This document shows, piece after piece, positions 1 through 5,696 of a stretch of 5,696 bases of DNA. The notes under the pieces are model-generated. The model made no database searches and was not told the DNA's origin. It saw nothing but the letters and a program-made list of their open reading frames with translations. Every line of letters begins with the position of its first letter. Position 1 is the first letter of the stretch. Source of the stretch: an uncultured Ureaplasma sp. (GTDB lineage: Bacteria; Bacillota_I; Bacilli_A; Mycoplasmatales; Mycoplasmoidaceae); the NCBI GenBank assembly GCA_949295235.1, contig CASFKH010000015.1, positions 1-5,696 on the forward strand, given 5' to 3'. A program made the position numbers and the translations under genes.

Positions 1-107
1 TATATATATATTATTAATAAAATTAATCTTATTAAATATTGTGAATTATAAATTATATTATTTTTCAAATATAAGATAATATATTTATTATCAATATTTA
101 ATTCAAA
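1..107. other. A/T-rich intergenic stretch without a recognised gene
   Basis: This stretch is nearly all A and T and starts with a short TA run at 1-10. I see no start codon with a plausible ribosome binding site and no reading frame that resembles a protein. A 7-bp inverted repeat with a 4-nt loop (GATAATA at 75-81, TATTATC at 86-92) is present, but it has no G+C-rich stem and no T-tract, so it is not a convincing terminator. It may carry the upstream signals of the coiled-coil remnant that follows, but none can be assigned. Confidence 0.5.
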
Positions 108-323
108 ATGATAAACCAAAATTTCCAAAAAATTAAAAATTGATATAGTTCTTGAAATTGTATTAGAAGTAAAGATAAATTTATTAATGTAGAAACTAGA
201 GTTACTCATCTAGAAGAAAGAATGATAAGTTTGGATAATTAAGTAACTAATATTGAAAATGATGTAAAAGAACTAAAGCAAGATGTAGGTATATTAAAAC
301 AAAAAATGAAAGTTATAAAATAA
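108..323 (+). pseudogene. Decayed coiled-coil protein gene (DUF16/UPF0134-like)
   Basis: Read with TGA as Trp, the frame from ATG 108 gives 44 residues, a TAA stop at 240-242, then 26 more residues in the same frame to TAA 321-323. The sequence on both sides of the stop forms one continuous heptad series: VTHLEER, MISLDN-stop, VTNIEND, VKELKQD, VGILKQK, MKVIK. Hydrophobic V/M falls at every a position and L/I at every d position. A single C-to-T change (CAA to TAA) would explain the stop. The 21-bp units at 270-290 and 291-311 encode similar heptads, a sign of past repeat duplication. Coiled-coil proteins with such LEER/LKQDV heptads are common multicopy families in mycoplasmas (DUF16/UPF0134 type), but that family assignment is by resemblance only. 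No clear ribosome binding site precedes ATG 108. The same frame stays open from 324 to 467, so the remnant may extend to 470. Function is unknown, and it is probably not expressed as a full protein. Confidence 0.6.
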
Positions 324-425
324 GAAGAAATTAAGCGTGGATGAGAAATTATGAATTCAAATTCCAATAATTATTTTTATTATAAAAAAGACTTTTTAGC
401 TAATAAAATTTTAAAAATAATGAGT

Positions 426-436
426 TATAATATAAT
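426..436 (+). promoter_or_regulatory. Candidate -10 region of the cdd operon promoter
   Basis: Two overlapping perfect TATAAT hexamers occur at 426-431 and 431-436, about 20-30 nt before the chosen cdd start at 457. Mycoplasma promoters commonly have a good -10 box and a poor or absent -35 box, and no clear TTGACA-like element is seen at the right distance here. Transcription from here would give a very short leader with room for the ribosome binding site. In DNA this A/T-rich a TATAAT match is weak evidence alone; the position is what supports it. Confidence 0.4.
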
Positions 437-446
437 TCCTAAATAT

Positions 447-450
447 GAGG
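447..450 (+). promoter_or_regulatory. Shine-Dalgarno motif that decides the cdd start
   Basis: GAGG at 447-450 is followed by 6 nt and then ATG 457. This spacing supports initiation at 457. The in-frame ATG at 445 overlaps the motif and has no ribosome binding site of its own. A further in-frame ATG at 463 is 12 nt from the motif and less favourable. Confidence 0.6.
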
Positions 451-456
451 TATTAT

Positions 457-849
457 ATGGATATGTTTAAAAAATTAGTTGATTTACAATCAAATTCTGT
501 TGTTCCATTTTCAAAATATCGTGTTTCAGTAATTATTGAAACTGATAATGGATTTTATAAAGGAATAAATATTGAACCAAGTGTAATTAATTTAGGAATT
601 TGTGCTGAAAGAAATGCTTTATTTTCTGCAATTACTAATGGTTCTAAAATTGTTAAAAATATATGATTATTAACCGACTCTAAAGAAAACTTTGGTACTC
701 CTTGTGGTGCGTGTCGTCAATTATTTGTCGATTATGTCACTGAAGATACTAAAGTTTTTATTTATAATTCAAAAGGTGAATACAAAGAATTTAAATTTTT
801 TGAATTATTACCCCATTATTGATCTAAAAAGGAATTAAGTAATGAATAA
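457..849 (+). CDS. cdd: Cytidine deaminase
   Basis: The gene encodes 130 residues with Trp70 (TGA 664-666) and Trp122 (TGA 820-822). It is a zinc-dependent cytidine/deoxycytidine deaminase, a cytosolic enzyme of pyrimidine salvage that makes uridine or deoxyuridine. The zinc and catalytic motifs are complete: C49-A-E51-R, with Glu51 as proton shuttle, and P82-C83-G-A-C86-R. The upstream substrate-binding stretch N38-I-E40 and the N-terminal PFSKYRV segment (residues 17-23) also match the small tetrameric class, and the length is usual for it. The start at 457 is chosen because GAGG lies 6 nt upstream; ATG 445 would add four residues. It is the first gene of a tight operon, and its last 8 nt overlap the mutase start. 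A cdd-manB pair also occurs in M. genitalium. Read with the standard code it would look truncated, but no frameshift is present. Confidence 0.95.
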
Positions 850-2512
850 TAAATTGTTTTTACATTGATTAAATCATAAAAATGTAGATCAAGAATATAA
901 AAATATAATGAAAAATTTATCTGATGACGAAATATCAGTTTATTTTGATGAAAAATTAATTCAAATGGGAACAGCAGGATTTAGATCTAAAATTGGTCCT
1001 GGAAATCATAATTTGAATGAATTTACTTATATGCAATTATCTATTGGTTATGCAAAATATCTAATTGATAAGTATAAAAATAAAAACAATAAATTATCAA
1101 TTCTTATTGTTCATGACAATAGGAAAAATGGAGATAAGTATTCATTGGTTTGTGCAAATGTACTAAAGTCATATGGTTTTAATGTTTATTTAAATAAAAA
1201 TAATGAGTTATTGCCAACCCCAATTGCCTCTTATTTAATACCAAAATTAAATTGCATTGGTTGTATTAATATTACTGCTTCTCACAATCCAAAAGATTAC
1301 AATGGTTTTAAGTGTTATGATCATACTGGTTGCCAATTATTACCAAATGAATCTGAAATGATTGTAAATAATATGCCTTCATCTTATGAAATATTAGATG
1401 TTATTCCAAATTATTCACTTGATTCAGAATTTAAATTTATTTCAACTGATATGATTGATTCTTACTTTGAAGATGTAAAACTAAAATTATTTAAATCAAA
1501 TTATGATCAAAATCATCAATTTAAGTTAATTTATTCTGCAATGCATGGGACTGCATCAAATTATATGAGTAAATTTTTAGGTGAATGTGGATATAATTGT
1601 ATTGATTTGAAAGAACAAAATTATCCTGATCATAATTTTACTAATGCTCCAATTTGTAACCCAGAAGACCCCAAGGCATTAGTGATGGCTACAAATTATG
1701 CTGATTCATTGAATGTTAGTTTAGTATTTGCAAGTGACCCAGATGCAGATAGACTTGCAATTGGTTTAAAAAAAGACGGTAAATGAATATTTTTAAATGG
1801 AAATCAGGCTGGAATTATTGAAACCTTCTATCGTTTGAAAACACTTGAAAATGATAACAGAAATAAAATTGTTATCAGCACATATATTTCAAATAATTTA
1901 ATTGATAGAATGCTTAAATCAATTGGTGAGGTAATTAGAACTCCAACTGGTTTCAAATGAATAGGTAATAAAATTAACAATTTAGATTTTTCAAAAAATG
2001 TATATGTTAATGGATTTGAAGAAGCAATTGGTGCTCTTCCTACTGATTTAAATAGAGAAAAGGATTCATTTCAAACCGCATTATTAGCTCTTGAAATTTT
2101 AAATTATTTTAAAGATAAAAATTATGACTTTATTGATATATTAGAAAATGAAATATATCCTAAATTTGGTTATTGATATGGAGAAACTGTTTCAATTATA
2201 ATTGATGGTCTTGATTGAAAAGAAAAAGCAAATTCAATTATGAATAAATTAATGGTATTTAATCAACAATATGTTTTAGATAGACAAGTTATTAATGTAA
2301 TTTATAATGATGAAGGTTCATGTTTAGAAATTTATTTTAAAAATGATTCATGAGTAAAATTTAGATTATCAGGAACTGAACCTAAATTTAAAATTTATAT
2401 TAATTTATATGATGATACCCCAATTGGTACAATAAATTTAAATGCTTCAAGTCAATTAAAATTAGAATCTCAAAAAATTGTTAATTATTTTAAGGAGTTT
2501 TTATTTAATTAA
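842..2512 (+). CDS. manB: Alpha-D-phosphohexomutase (phosphomannomutase/phosphoglucomutase, PGM2-like)
   Basis: The gene encodes 556 residues, usual for this family in mycoplasmas. The enzyme shifts phosphate between C1 and C6 of hexoses, or C1 and C5 of pentoses, in the cytosol. Motifs in order: GTAGFR (43-48); phosphoserine loop T-A-S147-H-N-P; Mg-binding D299-P-D301-A-D303-R; TPTGFKWIG (367-375); sugar-binding loop G-F-E393-E394-A-I-G; and C-terminal phosphate loop R508-L-S-G-T-E-P-K515. Trp 9, 315, 373, 445, 459 and 504 are all TGA. ATG 842 is chosen because AAGGA (829-833) lies 8 nt upstream; ATG 908 would remove 22 residues and has no ribosome binding site. It overlaps the end of cdd by 8 nt. 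The FEEAIG loop, rather than GEMSGH or FEES, resembles PGM2-type enzymes that act on pentose-1-phosphates. That, with cdd next door, makes phosphopentomutase activity plausible, but substrate choice cannot be settled from sequence. The symbol follows common mycoplasma annotation. Confidence 0.92.
2492..2497 (+). promoter_or_regulatory. Strong Shine-Dalgarno-like AAGGAG, unusually far from the tpiA start
   Basis: AAGGAG lies inside the last codons of the mutase, as AAG GAG (Lys-Glu). These are G-ending codons in a gene that mostly uses AAA and GAA, which hints that the sequence is kept for ribosome binding. The first tpiA ATG is at 2516, 18 nt downstream, against 5-8 nt for the other genes here. 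No closer motif and no ATG between them is available, since the mutase stop at 2510-2512 is in the same frame. Confidence 0.4.
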
Positions 2513-2515
2513 ATT

Positions 2516-3241
2516 ATGAATAAAAAAATTTTTATTAATCTTAAATTGAATAAAGATTCAAAAAATACAATCAATTATATTTATAGTTTAGCTAATTTAA
2601 ATATGAATTTCGATTTTGTAGTTTTTGTAAACTATTTATATTTAATTAATAGCTTAAAGTATCAAAATAAACATCTTCAAATTGGATCACAAAGTGGATA
2701 TTGAAAAGATTATGGCAATTACACATCAAAAGTAAGCATTGATTTATTAGCTAGTGAAAATGTTAATTGAATATTATTGGGTCATTGCGAAGATGTAAAA
2801 TTTAATAATCTTAATGTTGATGATATATATAATCAACTAAAAATATCAAATGATAAATCTATGAATATAGTTTTATGTTTTGGAGATGAACAATATTGTG
2901 ATGATATAAATCAAAGAATAAAAATTTTAATAAACAAAATTCAATCATTTAATATTTTTGAATTTAATTTAGATAAATTAATATTTGCTTATGAACCAAT
3001 TTTTGCAATTGGTGGATATTATAATGTTAATGTTAATGAAATTGGATATATAATATCTGAATTAAAAAAATATTTTTATAATTCTAAAAAGATCAATTTA
3101 AAATTTATTTATGGCGGCAGTGTTAATGCATCAAATTTTAATGATTTATATAATTTAGAATGCTTAGATGGTGTTTTAATAGGTTCATTTGCTTGAAAAA
3201 TTGATAATCTAAAAATTATAAAGGAAAATTATGAGCAATAA
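2516..3241 (+). CDS. tpiA: Triosephosphate isomerase, divergent
   Basis: The gene encodes 241 residues, slightly shorter than the usual 245-255, with Trp 63, 85 and 227 all TGA. It interconverts dihydroxyacetone phosphate and glyceraldehyde-3-phosphate in cytosolic glycolysis. The catalytic set is present: N8 and K10 (N-L-K in place of N-W-K), H90 in G-H-C-E, and E160 in A-Y-E-P. Also kept are C121 (C-F-G-D), T70 of the dimer-interface loop, and the phosphate-binding YGGSVNASN (199-207). Several near-invariant neighbours are changed: the Ser after the catalytic His is Cys91, the Arg of HSER is Asp93, the loop-6 Trp is Phe163 followed by AIGGY, and the second Gly of the VGG phosphate loop is Ser224. 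ATG 2516 is the first ATG after the mutase stop, in the same frame. The 3' end overlaps gpmI by 11 nt. The fold and role are clear; whether its kinetics are normal is not. Confidence 0.88.
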
Positions 3242-4742
3242 AGTTGTATTAGTAATTTTAGATGGATTTGGGTTAGGTGAAGAAAACAAAAATTCTAATG
3301 CAATTTATGCTGCAAATACTCCTACATTTGATATGTTAATAAACAAATATTCATATGCTAAACTCCACGCTTCAGAAGAAGCTGTCGGAATTAGAAAAAA
3401 TCAATTCGGTAATTCTGAACTTGGTCATATGACTTTAGGATCAGGACGAACAATCTATGGAATCAGTGAACTTTCCCATAACTTAATTGTTAATAACAAT
3501 TTTGAATCACATTTAAATACGTTAGACTGAATAAAAAAAATTATTGATAGCAAAAAAGTGCACATTTTTGGAATTTATTCTTCAGGTTGTGTTCATGGTG
3601 ATAAAGAAAATATTAATGAAATTATTAAGTATTTTGAAAATAAAAATGTTAATCTAATTCTTCATTTATTTTCAGATGGAAGAGATACAGATAAATTTGT
3701 TTTTTTAAATGATTTAAAACAATTATTATCTTCCATTAAACCATCAACTATAATTGGATCAATTTCAGGTAGACATTATGCAATGGATAGAGATAAAAAT
3801 TTTAATCTAATTAATTTGTCATTTGATGCAATTACACAAAAAAGATATACAAATTTAAACCCATTTGAATATATTGAAGATCAATATAATAAAGGGAATG
3901 ATGATGAATTTATCTTACCTGTTTCTTTTATTGGAGAAAACATATTTAAAGAAAATGATAATTTATTATTTATGAATTTCAGAAGTGATAGAATAAGACA
4001 AATTATTCATAAATTTAGAAAGATTAAAATTTATGATGAAAAAGAAAATCACTTTCAAAAATTAAATATATATTCAATTTGTAATTATATAGATGTTCAA
4101 CTTGATGGAGTTATATTAAACTCACAAGTTATAAATAACACTCTTAATGAAATCTTAATTAAAAACAATATAAAACAACTTCGAATTGCAGAAACTGAAA
4201 AATTTGCCCATGTTACATTTTTCTTTGATTCTAAAAAATCTAGAAGTGATTTAAAAACTGAGGTTTTAATTCCATCTATCAAAGTTGATACATATGATAA
4301 AAATCCTGAAATGTCTGCTAAAAAAATAACTTCATATGTTTTAGAAAATATGGATAATTATGATTTTATTTTAATCAATTATGCAAATTCTGATATGGTA
4401 GGACATACTGGAAATTTTAATGCAACCGTTAACGCAATAGAATGCTTAGATGAACAACTTAATTTATTGTATAATAAAATAGTTTTAGAAAAAAATGCAA
4501 CTTTAATAATAACTTCAGATCATGGAAATTCAGATTGCATGCTTGATAATGGTAAAATTATAAAAACTCATACAATTTCTGATGTTCCATTCATTGTTGC
4601 TTCTAATAAATATGAATTAAATAAATTTAGTGGATCATTACAAGATGTTGCTCCAACTATATTATTTATATATAATATAGATAAGCCATCTGAGATGAAT
4701 GGAACTAATTTAGTTAAGGTATATAATGGAAAAGATAGATAA
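3231..4742 (+). CDS. gpmI: 2,3-bisphosphoglycerate-independent phosphoglycerate mutase
   Basis: The gene encodes 503 residues, close to the usual 505-515. It converts 3-phosphoglycerate to 2-phosphoglycerate in cytosolic glycolysis through a phosphoserine intermediate, using two Mn ions. Expected active-site residues are all visible: D11 and nucleophile S62 (GNSELGH) with D430-H431; D388 and H392 (NSDMVGH) with H447; substrate-contact H122, D149-G-R151-D152, R181 and R187 (GRHYAMDRD), R251 and R254 (FRSDR), and K324 (AETEKFAH). The two-domain order of an alkaline-phosphatase-like fold with an inserted phosphotransferase domain (roughly 75-300) is intact. Trp100 is TGA 3528-3530. AAGGA at 3221-3225 lies 5 nt before ATG 3231, so GTG 3558 is not the start. 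The gene overlaps tpiA by 11 nt and the next gene by 17 nt. A small oddity is SSGC-V-H at 117-122, where the family usually has SDGG-V-H. Confidence 0.96.
4716..4720 (+). promoter_or_regulatory. Shine-Dalgarno motif for the membrane protein gene
   Basis: AAGGT lies inside the end of gpmI, 5 nt before ATG 4726. It supports a start 17 nt before the gpmI stop and therefore coupling of the two genes. The next in-frame ATG, at 4867, would remove the basic N-terminus and cut into the first membrane helix. Confidence 0.5.
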
Positions 4743-5696
4743 ATATAATCATATAGTTAAAAAAAATAGTAAATTATTAATCAAAAAATCTAAATCCAAA
4801 ATTCGCAATGATGTGAATTTTATTAATGGTTTAGCAATTTTTTTATCTTTGATTGCATTTATATGAATGTTTATTATGTTATTAGTAATTCCAAATTCTA
4901 ATTTATCTACTTCATATTTAAACGTAACTGCATTTTATAGTGCTAAATTATCAAGTGATTTATCTTCTTATTCTTTATCATTAACTACAAATGGAATTGT
5001 CTTTATAGTTTTTTTAATATTATTAATTGGATTTATAATATTTGCATTTATGAATACTAAAAATAATATTAGAAAAATTAAACCTTATAAATATCGATTA
5101 ATATCTTTAATAGTATTTATTTTTTATAGTTTAGTTTTTGTTTTATTTTTAATTTTTATTTTAATTCCACCAAAGGTAAATGAAGTTCAAGATCAAATTT
5201 ATTTAACTGATCAGATTCGAAGTTATATTAGTTATTTAAATTCAACACCAAACTTAAATATTCAATTGCCAAATGGATTATCTTTAAGTGAAGCAATTAG
5301 TCAATTAGTTTCTTATATTCCTACTAATAATATAAAATACACTATATTTTCTACTTCTTCAAATGCTTTTGTTTATTTCAATAGTTCTATTAATGCAATA
5401 TATGTATTATTTGCTCTTTCAATGTTTTTTGTATTATTTAGCTTTTTATTTAAATTGTTTTATGTTAATAAATCTTATATTGCTCCTGCAATTACAAAAG
5501 AAAATATTAAATTAATTATTGCTGCATATAAACAAAATAAAAAGGAAAAGAAACAATTAAAGAAAAATAAGAAAAAATTAATTGAAGAAGAAAATAAGTT
5601 ATTACAAAATTTATATGAAGTAGACGTCCCAAACAATGATAATTTAACAAAAAAACAAGTTTCTATTTCTCAAGCTGAACTTGAAGCAAAAGTTAA
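4726..5696 (+). CDS. Unrecognised membrane protein with four predicted helices (3' end outside window)
   Basis: The frame is open from ATG 4726 to the window edge: 323 complete codons plus two bases, no stop reached. Trp47 is TGA 4864-4866. I recognise no family. Hydrophobic segments lie at about residues 34-56, 90-109, 126-148 and 224-245. The N-terminus (1-27) and the loop between helices 2 and 3 (KNNIRKIKPYKYR) are Lys/Arg-rich. The positive-inside rule therefore gives both ends in the cytosol, a Ser/Thr-rich outer loop of about 33 residues (57-89), and a larger outer loop of about 75 residues (149-223). After helix 4 comes a strongly charged Lys/Glu-rich stretch (about 262-300) likely to form a helix or coiled coil. 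There is no lipobox or cleavable signal peptide. It overlaps gpmI by 17 nt, so it is probably co-expressed with the glycolytic genes, but nothing in it points to an enzymatic or transport role. Confidence 0.8.

Larger units (their letters stand above)
351..470 (+). other. Small open frame overlapping the cdd start (39 codons), possibly the tail of the coiled-coil remnant
   Basis: An ATG at 351 opens a 39-residue frame ending at TAA 468-470, which overlaps the chosen cdd start by 14 nt. It lies in the same frame as the coiled-coil remnant, with no stop from 324 to 467. The peptide is Asn/Tyr/Lys-rich and matches nothing I recognise. Only a weak purine stretch (GAG at 343-345) precedes it. The candidate cdd promoter falls inside it, which argues against a conserved small gene. 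It is either chance, the 3' end of the decayed gene, or a short leader frame coupled to cdd. Confidence 0.2.

Noticed and set aside
1..10. TA dinucleotide run as a phase-variation tract
   Set aside because: It is only five units long and not placed in or clearly in front of an intact gene. Mycoplasma phase-variable tracts are usually longer and sit in promoters or coding starts.
75..92. Inverted repeat GATAATA/TATTATC as a terminator
   Set aside because: The stem has only one G-C pair and no T-tract follows. Such repeats are expected by chance in DNA this A/T-rich.
445..447. ATG 445 as cdd start
   Set aside because: It overlaps the GAGG motif that serves ATG 457 and has no ribosome binding site of its own. 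The added residues MRYY are not typical of the family.
908..910. ATG 908 as start of the mutase
   Set aside because: It appears as a start only if TGA 866-868 is read as a stop. ATG 842 has AAGGA at good spacing and an in-frame sense path through Trp9.
2504..2513. Perfect palindrome TTTAATTAAA at the mutase-tpiA junction as an operator
   Set aside because: It is all A/T, overlaps the mutase stop, and is likely by chance at this base composition. No second copy near a promoter was seen.
2777..2779. TTG 2777 as start of a separate 139-residue protein
   Set aside because: It is the Leu88 codon within tpiA, just before catalytic His90. The apparent break upstream is TGA 2768-2770, which reads as Trp85.
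3528..3560. Split of gpmI into two genes at TGA 3528 and GTG 3558
   Set aside because: TGA is Trp100 in code 4, and the joined protein has the full length and all active-site residues of GpmI.
4097..4282. Open frame of 61 codons on the minus strand
   Set aside because: It lies wholly inside gpmI, antisense to the conserved K324 region. It has no ribosome binding site and no recognisable protein features.

Overview
The window reads as a Mollicutes (mycoplasma) chromosome segment. The DNA is very A/T-rich. All long genes are interrupted by in-frame TGA at positions where tryptophan fits, so genetic code 4 applies (TGA = Trp). I count 13 Trp codons in the five intact genes and all are TGA, none TGG. 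The gene pairs cdd-manB and tpiA-gpmI are each also neighbours in the Mycoplasma genitalium/pneumoniae lineage (from memory). This suggests a relative of that group, but the species cannot be named from the sequence.

Layout. Positions 1-107 are A/T-rich intergenic DNA with no recognised gene. Positions 108-323 hold a decayed coiled-coil gene with one in-frame stop; the same frame stays almost free of stops to 470, so the remnant may be longer. A likely promoter lies just upstream of 457. From there five genes run on the + strand with essentially no spacing: cytidine deaminase (457-849), an alpha-D-phosphohexomutase (842-2512), a divergent triosephosphate isomerase (2516-3241), cofactor-independent phosphoglycerate mutase (3231-4742), and an unrecognised four-helix membrane protein (4726 to beyond the window end). 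Four of the five have a Shine-Dalgarno motif 5-8 nt before the start. Four junctions are used: three are overlaps of 8, 11 and 17 nt, and the fourth is a 3-nt gap. This points to one translationally coupled operon.

How the genes fit together. Cdd deaminates cytidine or deoxycytidine, feeding nucleoside phosphorolysis and release of pentose-1-phosphate. The mutase has the FEEAIG sugar loop that I associate with PGM2-type enzymes, so it could move phosphate on pentose-1-phosphates as well as hexose-1-phosphates. Pentose-5-phosphate can be cleaved to glyceraldehyde-3-phosphate, and TpiA and GpmI act in the triose and lower part of glycolysis. The operon can thus be read as a carbon and nucleoside salvage route into glycolysis, though that functional link is inference.

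No mobile element, CRISPR array, RNA gene or convincing terminator was seen. The points that most deserve a second look are the divergent TPI active-site surroundings, the odd tpiA initiation region, the PGM2-like mutase beside cdd, the coiled-coil remnant, and the unknown membrane protein.
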